Shown piece by piece: positions 16,476 through 25,897 of a DNA stretch of 36,613 bases (the first letter of the stretch is position 1; the number at the start of each line of letters is the position of its first letter). The stretch covers positions 1 through 36,613 of the forward strand of contig JAJZTN010000005.1 of assembly GCA_021848885.1 (NCBI GenBank), given 5' to 3'. This stretch comes from Actinomycetes bacterium. Lineage in GTDB: Bacteria > Actinomycetota > Actinomycetes > JAJZTN01. The notes below the pieces were generated by a model, which saw only the letters and a list, made by a program, of their open reading frames with translations, was not told the DNA's origin and made no database searches. The translations under genes were made by a program, and so were the position numbers.

Positions 16476-17722
16476 TGAGCCTCGCCGAGCAGCGTCGCCA
16501 GCCGCCCCACACCCTCGACCAGGTCGGCGTCGGCAAGGGCGTAGGACAGTCTCAGATAGCCGCTGGGGCCGAAGGCCTCACCCGGTACGACGGCCACCTC
16601 GACCTCGTCGAGGATGACCTCGGCCAGCTCGGCCGAGGTCTGCGGGCGCCGGCCGCGGATGTCGCGACCCAGCACGCCGGTCACGCTGGGATAGGCGTAG
16701 AACGCCCCCGCCGGGGTGGGGCAGCGCACCCCTGGGATCGCGTTCAGCATCTCCACGATCTTCCGCCGCCGCCGGTCGAAGGCGGCCCGCATCGTCTCGA
16801 CGACCTCCAGGCCGCCGGTCAGGGCGGCCAGCGCGGCACGCTGCGAGACGTTGGCGACGTTGCTGGTCAGGTGCGACTGCAGGTTGGTGGCGGCCTTGAC
16901 CACGTCAGGCGGTCCGACCATCCAGCCGACCCGCCAACCGGTCATCGCGTAGGTCTTGGCCACCCCGTTGAGCAGCACGCTCTGCTCGGCCAGCTCAGGC
17001 ACCGCGGCCAGCACCGAGGTGAACCGGGCGGTGTCATAGACCAGGTGCTGGTAGATCTCGTCGCTTATCACCCAGATGCCGTGCCGCAGCGCCCAGTGAC
17101 CGATCTCGACGATCTGCTGGGGACTGAAGACAGCACCGGTGGGGTTGGACGGTGAGCACAGCAGAAGCGCCTTGGTCCGCTCGGTGCGTGCCGCCTCCAG
17201 CTGCTCGACGTTGACCAGGTAGTCCTGCTCCGGCCCGGCGAAGACCTCGACCACCACGCCACCGGCCAGCCTGACCGCCTCGGGGTAGGTGGTCCAGTAC
17301 GGCGCAGGCAGCAGCAGCTCGTCGCCGGGATCCAGCAGTGTCGCCATCGTCTGGTAGACCGCCTGCTTGCCGCCGTTGGTGACCAGCACCTGCTCCGGCG
17401 CGACGGTCACGGCGCTGTCCCGCAGCGTCACCTCGGCGATGGCCGCGCGCAGCTCGGGCAACCCGGCTGCCGGGGTGTAGTGGTGGTTGCGCGGGTCCCG
17501 TGCGGCCTGCACCGCCGCGGCCACCACGTGCTCGGGGGTCGGGAAGTCCGGCTCGCCGGCGCCGAACCCGATCACCGGCCGGCCGGCCGCCTTGAGCGCC
17601 TTGGCCTTGGCGTCGACCGCCAGCGTGGCCGACTCGGCGATGGAGCCGACCCGGGTGGAGACCCTGCGGGCGGTGGTGGGCGCGGCCGCGGCGGGCGAGG
17701 CTGGGGCGGGGCTGGCAGGCAT
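16472..17722 (-). CDS. aspC: PLP-dependent aminotransferase, aspartate aminotransferase type
   Basis: This class I fold-type aminotransferase probably moves the amino group of aspartate to 2-oxoglutarate. It has 416 residues, slightly long because of an Ala/Pro-rich N-terminal 17. Motifs are [35 protein letters not shown] (N193), [12 protein letters not shown] (D221, Y224), and [16 protein letters not shown], where K256 is the PLP lysine. The ATG at 17722 is preferred; a longer frame to 17773 adds non-conserved residues. No clear ribosome binding site is seen. The substrate call rests on similarity to Streptomyces-type AspC and on gene position, and prephenate activity is also possible in this subclass. 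Confidence 0.88.
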   Translation of the reverse strand: MPASPAPASPAAAAPTTARRVSTRVGSIAESATLAVDAKAKALKAAGRPVIGFGAGEPDFPTPEHVVAAAVQAARDPRNHHYTPAAGLPELRAAIAEVTLRDSAVTVAPEQVLVTNGGKQAVYQTMATLLDPGDELLLPAPYWTTYPEAVRLAGGVVVEVFAGPEQDYLVNVEQLEAARTERTKALLLCSPSNPTGAVFSPQQIVEIGHWALRHGIWVISDEIYQHLVYDTARFTSVLAAVPELAEQSVLLNGVAKTYAMTGWRVGWMVGPPDVVKAATNLQSHLTSNVANVSQRAALAALTGGLEVVETMRAAFDRRRRKIVEMLNAIPGVRCPTPAGAFYAYPSVTGVLGRDIRGRRPQTSAELAEVILDEVEVAVVPGEAFGPSGYLRLSYALADADLVEGVGRLATLLGEAH

Positions 17723-17857
17723 GGCCCCATGCTGCCACTGCCGCGGCTCGGGTTCGACTCGCGGGCCCGCCACCGCCTACACTCCCACGGAGGAGGCGGC
17801 AAGCCCCTGCGCCAGCGCGCCCGGAATCGGGTCGTCGGCGGGGGTCGCGGCCACCAC

Positions 17858-17930
17858 AGGGTCGTAGCTCAATTGGTAGAGTCCCGGTCTCCAAAACCGG
17901 CGGTTGGGGGTTCGAGTCCCTCCGGCCCTG
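17858..17930 (+). tRNA. tRNA-Trp(CCA)
   Basis: The acceptor arms AGGGTCG and CGGCCCT pair with one T-G. The anticodon stem CCGGT/ACCGG encloses CTCCAAA, with anticodon CCA at 17891-17893. The T arm is GGGGG-TTCGAGT-CCCTC, with a mismatch. The discriminator is G and CCA is not encoded. It stands just before secE, as recalled for trpT-secE-nusG in mycobacteria. A weak GCGGG-tgct-CCCGC hairpin follows at 17950-17963. Confidence 0.95.
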
Positions 17931-18061
17931 CGTCGCATGACGCGTCAGCGCGGGTGCTCCCGCCGTCGTGGCCCGGCCGTCGGCCGGCCCGGCTCGGGAG
18001 TCTCCGGGCGGCGCGGGACGCTCGACCGAGCGACCCGGACGACCAGAACAGGTGAGGGCCA

Positions 18062-18346
18062 GTGAGCCAGACGCGCGGATCGACCGCGACCCCGGAGCGG
18101 GGCCGGTCGGATGCCTCCGTCCCCGGCGGTGGTGGCCCGGCGGGTTGGCTGCTCCGCCGGGTGGCCAAGGTGGGGTTGTTCTACCGTCAGGTCGTCGCCG
18201 AGCTGCGCAAGGTCATCTGGCCCACCCGCAAGGAGCTGCTGACCTACACCACGGTGGTGCTGGCGTTCGTGGCGATCGTCATGGCCTACGTGTCCGTGCT
18301 CGACGTCGGCTTCGGCCGCCTGGTCTTCGCCGTCTTCGGCGGCTGA
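18062..18346 (+). CDS. secE: Preprotein translocase subunit SecE
   Basis: This small essential clamp subunit of the SecYEG channel has 94 residues. The first 30 are hydrophilic and variable. Then come an amphipathic helix with VVAELRKVIWPTRKELL, which is the SecE signature, and one transmembrane helix (about 66-90), YTTVVLAFVAIVMAYVSVLD. The GTG start is preceded by GAGGG. It begins the secE-nusG-rplK-rplA group. The 131 bases between tRNA-Trp and secE show no clear promoter. Confidence 0.95.
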   Translation: MSQTRGSTATPERGRSDASVPGGGGPAGWLLRRVAKVGLFYRQVVAELRKVIWPTRKELLTYTTVVLAFVAIVMAYVSVLDVGFGRLVFAVFGG

Positions 18347-18395
18347 CGACCGCACCGACTGGTAGCCCGCACCCGAGCAGGAAGAAGCCCGCACT

Positions 18396-19208
18396 GTGTC
18401 CCTGACGCCCGACTCGATGCCCGAGCCGACCGCGCCGCGCGATCCGGCCCAGCCGGACGCGCCGGAGGTTGAACTGGCCGACTCCGCCCAGGTCGAGGAA
18501 GAGACGGCCCCGACCGAGGACGAGACCGCCCCGACCGAGGAAGAGACCGCCCCGACCGAGGACGATGAGGCAACGGTCGATGCCTCCGTGACCGGCTCCC
18601 AGCCGGAGGAGGAGGCCGACGAGGAGGTCATCGACCCGCACCAGGCATTCCGTGACGCGATGCGGCACTCGCCGGGGGAGTGGTACGTCGTGCACTCCTA
18701 CGCCGGCTACGAGAACCGGGTCAAGAGCAACCTCGAGTCGCGGGTGGGCTCGCTCAACATGGAGGACTACATCTTCCAGATTGAGGTCCCGCAGGAGGAC
18801 GCGGTCGAGATCAAGAACGGCCAGCGCAAGCAGGTACGACGCAACAAGTACCCCGGTTACGTGCTGGTCCGGATGGAGCTCTCCGACGAGTCATGGTCGG
18901 CGGTGCGCAACACCCCCGGGGTGACCGGCTTCGTCGGGCACGCCCACCAGCCGACCCCGCTGACCCTGGACGAGGTGGTCTCCATCCTCGCCCCGGAGGT
19001 GGAGCAGTCCGCCAAGACCCCGACCGAGGTCAAGGTGCTCGACTTCGAGGTGGGCGACTCGGTCACGGTCATCGACGGGCCCTTCGCCACGCTGCAGATG
19101 ACCATCAGCGAGATCCACGCCGAGTCGCAGAAGATCAAGGGCCTCGTCGAGATCTTCGGCCGGGAGACCCCGGTCGAGCTCTCGTTCCACCAGATCCAGA
19201 AGAACTAG
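18396..19208 (+). CDS. nusG: Transcription elongation/termination factor NusG
   Basis: NusG binds RNA polymerase, affects pausing and links transcription to Rho or the ribosome. It has 270 residues. An acidic, repetitive N-terminal extension (about 1-90) contains three [14 protein letters not shown] heptads. The NGN domain follows from [20 protein letters not shown] (about 95) to about 200, and the KOW domain contains [18 protein letters not shown]-terminal acidic extensions are usual in actinobacterial NusG. The GTG start has GGAAGAAG upstream, 49 bases after secE. Confidence 0.95.
   Translation: MSLTPDSMPEPTAPRDPAQPDAPEVELADSAQVEEETAPTEDETAPTEEETAPTEDDEATVDASVTGSQPEEEADEEVIDPHQAFRDAMRHSPGEWYVVHSYAGYENRVKSNLESRVGSLNMEDYIFQIEVPQEDAVEIKNGQRKQVRRNKYPGYVLVRMELSDESWSAVRNTPGVTGFVGHAHQPTPLTLDEVVSILAPEVEQSAKTPTEVKVLDFEVGDSVTVIDGPFATLQMTISEIHAESQKIKGLVEIFGRETPVELSFHQIQKN
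18501..18563 (+). repeat. In-frame 21-bp tandem repeat in nusG, 3 copies
   Basis: Three consecutive 21-bp units differ at only two positions and encode [14 protein letters not shown] and E-TAPTED at residues 36-56 of NusG. Being a multiple of three, copy changes would keep the frame. Confidence 0.85.
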
Positions 19209-19266
19209 CCGGCCTCCGCCCGGACGCCGGTCTCTGCCCACGAAGGACCCGAAGGACCCGAAGACC

Positions 19267-19698
19267 ATGCCTCCCAAGAAGAAGCTCGCGGCGATCATCA
19301 AGCTGCAGATCAACGCCGGCGCCGCGACCCCGGCCCCGCCGATCGGCCCGGCGCTGGGTCAGCACGGCGTCAACATCATGGAGTTCTGCAAGGCCTACAA
19401 CGCGGCCACCGAGTCCCAGCGCGGCACCGTCATCCCGGTGGAGATCTCGGTCTACGAGGACCGTTCCTTCACCTTCGTGACCAAGACCCCACCGGCCGCC
19501 AAGCTCATCCTCAAGGCTGCCGGGGTCGAGAAGGGCTCCGGCGTGCCGCACAAGACCAAGGTCGCCCGGATCACCTCGGCGCAGGTCCGCCAGATCGCCG
19601 AGACCAAGATGTCCGACCTGAACGCCAACGACGTCGAGGCTGCCTCCAAGATCATCGCCGGCACGGCCCGGTCGATGGGTGTCGACGTCGTCGACTGA
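19267..19698 (+). CDS. rplK: 50S ribosomal protein L11
   Basis: L11 forms the GTPase-associated centre with 23S rRNA and is the thiopeptide target region. It has 143 residues, the normal size. The N-terminal proline-rich domain [20 protein letters not shown] and the C-terminal RNA-binding domain ending [15 protein letters not shown] are intact. The ATG is preceded by a twice-repeated GAAGGACCC, which supplies ribosome binding sites. It lies 58 bp after nusG. Confidence 0.97.
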   Translation: MPPKKKLAAIIKLQINAGAATPAPPIGPALGQHGVNIMEFCKAYNAATESQRGTVIPVEISVYEDRSFTFVTKTPPAAKLILKAAGVEKGSGVPHKTKVARITSAQVRQIAETKMSDLNANDVEAASKIIAGTARSMGVDVVD

Positions 19699-19793
19699 CC
19701 CCGCCGGCCGCCGAGGTGGCGGTCGACACCGCCCATGTGGGAGGGCCAGCGCTGGCCCGTCGTACCACGACTCCACCCGCACAAGGAGACGCA

Positions 19794-20516
19794 GTGAAGC
19801 GCAGCAAGTCCTACCGCTCCGCCACCGAGCAGATCGACTCGGCTCGGCTCTACGCCCCGCTGGAGGCCGTCCGGCTGGCCAAGCAGACGGCAACCACCAG
19901 CTACCCGTCCACCGTCGAGGTGGCCCTGCGGCTGGGTGTCGACCCGCGCAAGGCCGACCAGATGGTCCGCGGCACCGTCAACCTCCCGCACGGCACCGGC
20001 AAGACCGCCCGGGTCCTGGTCTTCGCCACCGGTGAGCGGGCCGAGGAGGCCCGTGCCGCCGGTGCCGACATCGTCGGATCCGACGAGCTCATCGAGGAGG
20101 TCAGCGGCGGCCGGCTCGACTTCGACGCCGTGGTCGCCACTCCCGACCTGATGGGGAAGGTGGGCCGGCTCGGCCGTGTTCTCGGCCCGCGTGGGCTGAT
20201 GCCCAACCCGAAGACCGGCACGGTCACGGTGGACGTCGCCAAGGCGGTGACCGACATCAAGGGCGGGAAGATCGAGTTCCGGGTGGACCGGCACGCCAAC
20301 CTGCACTTCATCATCGGCAAGGTGACCTTCACCGACCAGCAGCTGGTCGAGAACTACGCCGCGGCCCTGGACGAGGTGCTCAGGCTCAAGCCCTCGGCGG
20401 CCAAGGGGCGCTATGTCAGGAAGGCCACCCTGGCCACCACGATGGGTCCGGGGATCCCGATGGACCCCAACCGCACCCGCAACCTCCTTGTCGAGGACGA
20501 GTCCGTCACAGCCTGA
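19794..20516 (+). CDS. rplA: 50S ribosomal protein L1
   Basis: L1 forms the L1 stalk at the E site and in many bacteria represses its own operon. It has 240 residues. Typical segments are [52 protein letters not shown] and [13 protein letters not shown]. The GTG start at 19794 has AAGGAG five bases upstream. The frame extends further upstream without L1-like sequence. It is followed by a strong hairpin, so secE-nusG-rplK-rplA probably forms one unit. Confidence 0.96.
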   Translation: MKRSKSYRSATEQIDSARLYAPLEAVRLAKQTATTSYPSTVEVALRLGVDPRKADQMVRGTVNLPHGTGKTARVLVFATGERAEEARAAGADIVGSDELIEEVSGGRLDFDAVVATPDLMGKVGRLGRVLGPRGLMPNPKTGTVTVDVAKAVTDIKGGKIEFRVDRHANLHFIIGKVTFTDQQLVENYAAALDEVLRLKPSAAKGRYVRKATLATTMGPGIPMDPNRTRNLLVEDESVTA

Positions 20517-20530
20517 GGCCGACCGGCTCG

Positions 20531-20567
20531 ACCGGTGCCCCCGGGGGACTCCTCCAGGGGCACCGGT
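20531..20567 (+). terminator. Hairpin terminator after rplA
   Basis: A perfect 11-bp inverted repeat, ACCGGTGCCCC and GGGGCACCGGT, with a 15-base loop lies 14 bases after the rplA stop. No T-run follows, so termination strength is uncertain, but the next promoter starts 33 bases later. Confidence 0.65.
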
Positions 20568-20599
20568 ACGGCGGGGGCGCCCGGGTCTGCCCGGCCGAT

Positions 20600-20629
20600 T
20601 TGGTCGACTCGCCCGGGTTGGCCTAACCT
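20600..20629 (+). promoter_or_regulatory. Promoter of rplJ-rplL
   Basis: TTGGTC (-35) and TAACCT (-10) are separated by 18 bases. The transcript would start near 20636, giving a leader of about 200 bases before rplJ. Confidence 0.7.
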
Positions 20630-20636
20630 GACGTCG

Positions 20637-20834
20637 CCACAGACCGCTGGTCGCCGCCGCAAGGTGGCCGAAGGCTCCGGTTGACCGGACGACCCGCGCA
20701 GGCCTGACGAGTGATCCTCGCCGGCACCGGTGCCTGACCGGTGACCGATGACGACGCCCCGTGCACCTGCGCCGGGGCGTCCTGCCTGTCCGGGCCCCGG
20801 CCGCAGCGTGGCGGTGTCACCCGGAAGGAGACCC
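20637..20834 (+). promoter_or_regulatory. L10 leader (r-protein autoregulatory RNA)
   Basis: The 200-base leader between the promoter and rplJ has the pattern recalled for the ribosomal L10 leader: AGACCGCTGGT, then paired GC-rich arms, then a GCGCAGG segment near 20696. In other bacteria the L10-L12 complex binds this RNA and represses rplJ-rplL. A terminator-like hairpin (20753-20781) lies downstream, which suggests premature termination as the mode here. The assignment rests on position and pattern, not on a covariance search. Confidence 0.65.
20753..20781 (+). terminator. Attenuator-like hairpin in the rplJ leader
   Basis: The perfect 8-bp arms GACGCCCC and GGGGCGTC flank a 13-base loop, 53 bases before rplJ. 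Its place downstream of the L10-binding region fits an attenuator. Confidence 0.5.
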
Positions 20835-21476
20835 ATGGCGAGGCCCGACAAGGCAGCCGCCGTCGCCGAGCTGACCGAGCAGTTCCGCAGCTCGGGCGCG
20901 GCCGTGCTGACCGAGTACCGCGGGCTCACCGTCGCCCAGCTCAAGGAGCTGCGGCGTTCGCTCGGTGGGCACGCCTCCTATGCCGTGGTGAAGAACACGC
21001 TGACCAAGATCGCCGCCCGGCAGGCGGGGGTGCCCCAGTTCGACGACATGCTCGAGGGCCCCTCCGCGATCGCCTTCGTCACCGGTGACCCGGTGGAGGC
21101 AGCCAAGGGCCTGCGTGACTTCGCCAAGGCACACCCGCTGCTCGTGATTAAGGGCGGCATCCTCGACGGCAAGCCGCTGTCTGCCGAGGAGATCCGCAAG
21201 CTCGCCGACCTCGAGTCGCGCGAGGTCCTGCTCGCCAGGCTGGCCGGGGCGATGAAGGCCCCACTGCAAGGAGCGGTGTCGCTCTTCGCGGCTCCGTTGG
21301 CACAGGCCGCCCGTGCCTTCGACGCTCTGCGCGTCAAGGTCGAGGCCACCGGCGAAGGCTCCACGGCCCCGAGCACCGAGGCCGCCGCAGCGGCCGAACC
21401 GAGCACCGAGGCCGCCGCAGCGGCCGAACCGAGCACCGAGGCCGCCGCAGCGGCCGAACCGACCACCGAGGGCTGA
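20835..21476 (+). CDS. rplJ: 50S ribosomal protein L10, with repetitive tail
   Basis: L10 anchors L7/L12 dimers on the ribosome. It has 213 residues, about 35 more than I recall for Streptomyces L10. The RNA-binding domain (about 1-130) includes [17 protein letters not shown] and VVKNTL. The L12-binding helix runs from about 135 to 172. The tail from about 178 is a low-complexity Ala/Glu stretch made by three copies of [10 protein letters not shown]. The ATG has GGAAGGAGA upstream. It is cotranscribed with rplL. Confidence 0.96.
   Translation: MARPDKAAAVAELTEQFRSSGAAVLTEYRGLTVAQLKELRRSLGGHASYAVVKNTLTKIAARQAGVPQFDDMLEGPSAIAFVTGDPVEAAKGLRDFAKAHPLLVIKGGILDGKPLSAEEIRKLADLESREVLLARLAGAMKAPLQGAVSLFAAPLAQAARAFDALRVKVEATGEGSTAPSTEAAAAAEPSTEAAAAAEPSTEAAAAAEPTTEG
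21371..21460 (+). repeat. Perfect 30-bp tandem repeat in rplJ, 3 copies
   Basis: Three identical 30-bp units (21371-21400, 21401-21430, 21431-21460) encode [10 protein letters not shown] in frame at the end of L10. Part of a fourth, altered copy follows before the stop. Confidence 0.95.
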
Positions 21477-21520
21477 CCGGCCCTCCCCAGCCACCCACCG
21501 CACGGAAGGAAACCGCCACC

Positions 21521-21913
21521 ATGGCGAAGCTCAGCACCGACGAGCTCCTGGACGCGTTCAAGGAGATGTCGCTTATCGAGCTCAGCGAGTTCGTCAAGCA
21601 GTTCGAGGACACCTTCGGCGTCACCGCCGCTGCACCGATCGCCGTGGCCGCCGCACCAGCCGCCGCGGGTGGCGGGGCCGAGGCCGCCGTCGAGGAGGAG
21701 CAGGACGAGTTCGACGTCATCCTCGAGGAGGCCGGCGAGAAGAAGATCCAGGTCATCAAGGAGGTCCGTGCGCTGACCAGCCTGGGCCTGAAGGAGGCCA
21801 AGGATCTTGTCGATGGCACCCCCAAGCCGGTCCTGGAGAAGGTCAACAAGGAGACCGCGGACAAGGCCAAGGCCGCCCTGGAGGGCGCTGGCGCCAAGGT
21901 GACCCTGAAGTAG
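21521..21913 (+). CDS. rplL: 50S ribosomal protein L7/L12
   Basis: This stalk protein recruits translation GTPases. It has 130 residues. The N-terminal dimerisation domain is [27 protein letters not shown]. An Ala/Gly-rich hinge (about 42-60) leads to the C-terminal domain with [25 protein letters not shown], the factor-binding helix region. GGAAGGAAA precedes the ATG. A strong terminator follows 23 bp after the stop. Confidence 0.97.
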   Translation: MAKLSTDELLDAFKEMSLIELSEFVKQFEDTFGVTAAAPIAVAAAPAAAGGGAEAAVEEEQDEFDVILEEAGEKKIQVIKEVRALTSLGLKEAKDLVDGTPKPVLEKVNKETADKAKAALEGAGAKVTLK

Positions 21914-21936
21914 CCTCCCCCCGTAGGCATGGCATG

Positions 21937-21970
21937 GACCGAGGGGCGACCGGAAGGTCGCCCCTCGGTC
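21937..21970 (+). terminator. Strong terminator after rplL
   Basis: A perfect 15-bp stem GACCGAGGGGCGACC/GGTCGCCCCTCGGTC has a GGAA loop. Only GCCTTCT follows instead of a T-run, as is common in actinomycetes. It separates rplJL from rpoBC. Between it and the rpoB promoter (21971-22123) I see only a weak second promoter candidate. Confidence 0.85.
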
Positions 21971-22123
21971 GCCTTCTGGGCCGCGCGGAGGCATCGGCCG
22001 TCCGGTCGGTCTGTGGGCGTCGGTCTTGACGTCAACCGGTCGATTCGCCATCCTGCCGGGCGGGGCACAGCGGCCTGCGCGAGGGCCGTCGGGTTCACCA
22101 GGGCAGGCTGCCGACCGGCGGCC

Positions 22124-22152
22124 TGGACAGGGCTGCCTGCGGCGGGTAGTCT
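22124..22152 (+). promoter_or_regulatory. Promoter of rpoB-rpoC
   Basis: TGGACA (-35) and TAGTCT (-10) are separated by 17 bases, a close match to the primary sigma consensus. The transcript would start near 22159, about 88 bases before the rpoB start. A weaker pair, TTGACG-n17-CATCCT, lies at 22026-22054. Confidence 0.8.
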
Positions 22153-22246
22153 GTCAAGTTGCGCTGCCTCCTGACTCGACCCGTGGGTTTGCCACGGGGA
22201 GTCTGGCATGCGCCGAAGTGACCGCGAGCCCTCGGAAGGATCCCTC

Positions 22247-25200
22247 TTGGCCGCCTCGCGCAACGCCATCAGCTCGACCACCCCAGGCAGCCCCGCTGCC
22301 ACCGCCCCCCGCCGGATCTCCTTCGCCAAGCTCCGTGAGCCGATGGAGGTCCCCAATCTCCTGGCCCTGCAGACCGACAGCTTCGACTGGCTGCTCGGCA
22401 ACGAGCGATGGAAGGCCCGAATCCAGGCCGAGCTCGACGCCGGTCGGGACCAGCTCCCGGCCACATCGGGCCTGCAGGAGATCTTCGAGGAGATCAGCCC
22501 GATTGAGGACTTCTCCGGCTCGATGTCTCTGTCCTTCTCCGACCCGGAGTTCTACGACCCGAAGTACTCCGTCGAGGAGTGCAAGGAACGGGACATCACC
22601 TACTCGGCGCCGTTGTTCGTCACCGCGGAGTTCATGAACAACACCACCGGGGAGATCAAGAGCCAGACGGTCTTCATGGGTGACTTCCCCCTGATGACCG
22701 ACAAGGGAACCTTCATCATCAACGGCACAGAGCGTGTCGTGGTGTCCCAGCTGGTCCGTTCTCCGGGGGTCTACTTCGAGCGCACGATCGACAAGACCTC
22801 CGACAAGGACGTCTACACGGCCAAGATCATCCCGTCCCGGGGAGCCTGGCTGGAGTTCGAGATCGACAAGCGCGACCAGGTCGGGGTGCGCATCGACCGC
22901 AAGCGCAAGCAGCCGGTCACCGCGCTGCTCAAGGCGCTCGGCTGGGACGAGGCGAAGATCAGTGAGCGGCTGGGTGACTACCCGGCTCTGCGCGCGACGC
23001 TGGACAAGGACCACCTGGCCAGCCAGGACGAGGCCCTTATCGACATCTACAAGAAGATCCGCCCGGGCGAGCCGCCGACCCGTGAGGCCGCGGCCGGCCT
23101 GCTGGAGAACTTCTACTTCAACCCCAAGCGGTACGACACCGCCAAGGTGGGCCGCTACAAGATCAACCGCAAGCTTGGTGTACGCCACCCGATCAGCCAG
23201 ACCGTGCTGACCATCGAGGACATCGCGGCCACGGTGGACTACATCTGCCAGCTGCACCACGACGAGTTCTGCCCCGACACCCAGGTGACGGTGGTCGACG
23301 GCGGGCGCACCCGTGCCCGCAACCGTGCCACCACGGTGGAGCGCGACGAGGCTGGCGAGTGGTTCTGCGCGGCCTGTGGGTCGCGGCTGGGCTCCGGGGA
23401 GTTCCCGGCCCCGCACGTGGTGGCCAGCTCCGGGTTGAACGTGGACGGCACTGCGGTGCGGGTCGAGATCGACGACATCGACCACTTCGGCAACCGCCGG
23501 CTGCGCACCGTGGGTGAGCTCATCCAGAACCAGGTGCGCACCGGACTGAGCCGGATGGAGCGAGTCGTCCGGGAGCGGATGACCACCCAGGACGTCGAGG
23601 CCATCACGCCGCAGACCTTGATCAACATTCGGCCGGTGGTCGCCGCGATCAAGGAGTTCTTCGGCACGAGCCAGCTGTCCCAGTTCATGGACCAGACCAA
23701 CCCGGTCGCCGGGTTGACCCACAAGCGGAGGCTGTCCGCACTGGGCCCCGGCGGGCTGTCCCGGGAGCGGGCCGGCTTCGAGGTGCGTGACGTGCACCCG
23801 TCGCACTACGGTCGGATGTGCCCGATCGAGACACCTGAGGGTCCCAACATCGGTCTGATCGGCGGCCTGGCCACCTTCGCCCGGATCAACGCCTTTGGTT
23901 TCGTCGAGACGCCGTACCGCAAGGTGGTCGAGGGTCGCGTCACCGACAAGGTCGACTACCTGACCGCCGACGAGGAGGACGAGTTCGTCATCGCCCAGGC
24001 CAACGCGCCACTGACCGATGACGGCTCCTTCGCCGAGCCACGCGTGCTGGTCCGCCGCAAGGGCGGGGAGGTCGAGTTCGTCCATGCTGGCGAGGTCGAC
24101 TACATGGACGTCTCGCCTCGCCAGATGGTCTCGGTGGCGACGGCCATGATCCCCTTCCTCGAGCACGACGACGCCAACCGGGCGCTGATGGGCTCGAACA
24201 TGCAGCGCCAGGCGGTCCCGCTGCTGCGCGCCGAGTCGCCGCTGGTCGGCACCGGCATGGAGTACCGCGCCGCCGTTGACGCCGGCGACGTCATCGTGGC
24301 GGACAAGCCCGGTGTGGTGCACGAGGTCTCGGCCGACTACGTGACTGTGCTCAACGACGACGGCACCCAGTCCACCTACCGGGTTGCCAAGTTCCGCCGC
24401 TCCAACCAGGGCACGTCGTTCAACCAGAAGGTCGTTGTCGACGAGGGTGCCCGGGTCCAGGCCGGCCAGGTGCTGGCCGACGGGCCGTGCACCGAGCTGG
24501 GCGAGATGGCGCTGGGCAAGAACCTGCTGGTCGCCTTCATGTCCTGGGAAGGTCACAACTACGAGGATGCGATCATCCTGTCCCAGCGGCTGGTGCAGGA
24601 CGACGTGCTCTCCTCGATCCACATCGAGGAGCACGAGGTCGACGCGCGCGACACCAAGCTGGGTCCGGAGGAGATCACCCGGGACATCCCGAACGTCTCC
24701 GAGGAGGTGCTCGCCGACCTCGATGAGCGCGGCATCATCCGCATCGGTGCCGACGTGGTGCCCGGCGACGTACTGGTCGGCAAGGTCACGCCTAAGGGCG
24801 AGACCGAGCTCACCCCCGAGGAGCGGCTGTTGCGGGCGATCTTCGGCGAGAAGGCCCGCGAGGTGCGGGACACCTCGCTGAAGGTGCCGCACGGGGAGTC
24901 CGGCAAGGTCATCGGCGTTCGGGTGTTTGACCGTGACGAGGGCTTCGAGCTGCCGCCGGGTGTCAACCAGCTGGTCCGGGTCTACGTCGCCCAGAAGCGC
25001 AAGATCACCGACGGCGACAAGCTCGCAGGCCGGCACGGCAACAAGGGAGTCATCGCCAAGATCCTCCCGGTGGAGGACATGCCGTTCCTGTCCGACGGCA
25101 CCCCCGTGGATGTCGTGCTCAACCCCCTGGGCGTGCCCGGCCGGATGAACGTCGGGCAGGTCTTGGAGACCCACCTCGGCTGGGTGGCCAAGAGCGGCTG

Positions 25201-25891
25201 GTCCGTCGAGGGCAACCCGAGCTGGGCCGAGCGACTGCCGGCTGACGCGTACACCGCCGAGCCGGGCACCAACGTGGCCACCCCGGTCTTCGACGGCGCC
25301 CGGGAGCAGGAGATCACCGGCTTGCTCGCCTCCACCCTGCCCAACCGGGACGGGGTGCGGCTGATCGGCGAGTCCGGCAAGACCCGGCTCTTCGACGGGC
25401 GAAGCGGCGAGCCCTACCCGGAGCCGGTGTCGGTGGGCTACATGTACATCCTCAAGCTGCACCACCTGGTCGATGACAAGATCCACGCTCGCTCGACCGG
25501 GCCGTACTCGATGATCACGCAGCAGCCCCTGGGCGGTAAGGCCCAGTTCGGCGGCCAGCGGTTCGGCGAGATGGAGGTGTGGGCGCTGGAGGCCTACGGG
25601 GCCGCCTACGCGCTGCAGGAGCTGCTCACCATCAAGTCCGACGACACCCTCGGGCGGGTCAAGGTCTACGAGGCGATCGTCAAGGGCGAGAACATCCCCG
25701 AGCCGGGCATTCCCGAGTCGTTCAAGGTGCTGCTCAAGGAGATGCAGTCGCTGTGCCTCAACGTCGAGGTGCTGTCCAGCGACGGGGTCTCCATCGAGAT
25801 GCGCGAGACCGACGAGGACGTCTTCCGCGCGGCTGAGGAACTGGGCATCGACCTGTCCCGGCGCGAGCCGAGCAGCGTCGAAGAGGTCTAA
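22247..25891 (+). CDS. rpoB: RNA polymerase beta subunit, with extra insertion
   Basis: This catalytic subunit of RNA polymerase has 1214 residues with the TTG start at 22247, chosen for GGAAGGA six bases upstream and the Streptomyces-like N-terminus AASRNA. An ATG at 22208 would add 13 residues. Conserved parts include [25 protein letters not shown], the rifampicin region [21 protein letters not shown] (from about 476), [16 protein letters not shown] and GRHGNKGVI. Compared with the 1161 residues I recall for S. coelicolor RpoB, it carries about 53 extra, all within residues 338-408. This insertion has C342, C374 and C377, with C334 and H337 nearby. The rest aligns without gaps by eye. Confidence 0.97.
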   Translation: MAASRNAISSTTPGSPAATAPRRISFAKLREPMEVPNLLALQTDSFDWLLGNERWKARIQAELDAGRDQLPATSGLQEIFEEISPIEDFSGSMSLSFSDPEFYDPKYSVEECKERDITYSAPLFVTAEFMNNTTGEIKSQTVFMGDFPLMTDKGTFIINGTERVVVSQLVRSPGVYFERTIDKTSDKDVYTAKIIPSRGAWLEFEIDKRDQVGVRIDRKRKQPVTALLKALGWDEAKISERLGDYPALRATLDKDHLASQDEALIDIYKKIRPGEPPTREAAAGLLENFYFNPKRYDTAKVGRYKINRKLGVRHPISQTVLTIEDIAATVDYICQLHHDEFCPDTQVTVVDGGRTRARNRATTVERDEAGEWFCAACGSRLGSGEFPAPHVVASSGLNVDGTAVRVEIDDIDHFGNRRLRTVGELIQNQVRTGLSRMERVVRERMTTQDVEAITPQTLINIRPVVAAIKEFFGTSQLSQFMDQTNPVAGLTHKRRLSALGPGGLSRERAGFEVRDVHPSHYGRMCPIETPEGPNIGLIGGLATFARINAFGFVETPYRKVVEGRVTDKVDYLTADEEDEFVIAQANAPLTDDGSFAEPRVLVRRKGGEVEFVHAGEVDYMDVSPRQMVSVATAMIPFLEHDDANRALMGSNMQRQAVPLLRAESPLVGTGMEYRAAVDAGDVIVADKPGVVHEVSADYVTVLNDDGTQSTYRVAKFRRSNQGTSFNQKVVVDEGARVQAGQVLADGPCTELGEMALGKNLLVAFMSWEGHNYEDAIILSQRLVQDDVLSSIHIEEHEVDARDTKLGPEEITRDIPNVSEEVLADLDERGIIRIGADVVPGDVLVGKVTPKGETELTPEERLLRAIFGEKAREVRDTSLKVPHGESGKVIGVRVFDRDEGFELPPGVNQLVRVYVAQKRKITDGDKLAGRHGNKGVIAKILPVEDMPFLSDGTPVDVVLNPLGVPGRMNVGQVLETHLGWVAKSGWSVEGNPSWAERLPADAYTAEPGTNVATPVFDGAREQEITGLLASTLPNRDGVRLIGESGKTRLFDGRSGEPYPEPVSVGYMYILKLHHLVDDKIHARSTGPYSMITQQPLGGKAQFGGQRFGEMEVWALEAYGAAYALQELLTIKSDDTLGRVKVYEAIVKGENIPEPGIPESFKVLLKEMQSLCLNVEVLSSDGVSIEMRETDEDVFRAAEELGIDLSRREPSSVEEV

Positions 25892-25897
25892 CGGTTC

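Noticed and set aside
17745-17772. GGGTTCGACTC followed by GGGCCCGCCA, resembling a tRNA T arm and 3' end
   Set aside because: The T stem does not pair, and no D arm, anticodon arm or 5' acceptor strand lies upstream.
17938-17947. Palindrome TGACGCGTCA just after tRNA-Trp
   Set aside because: It is short, has no loop or T-run, and no known regulator can be assigned.
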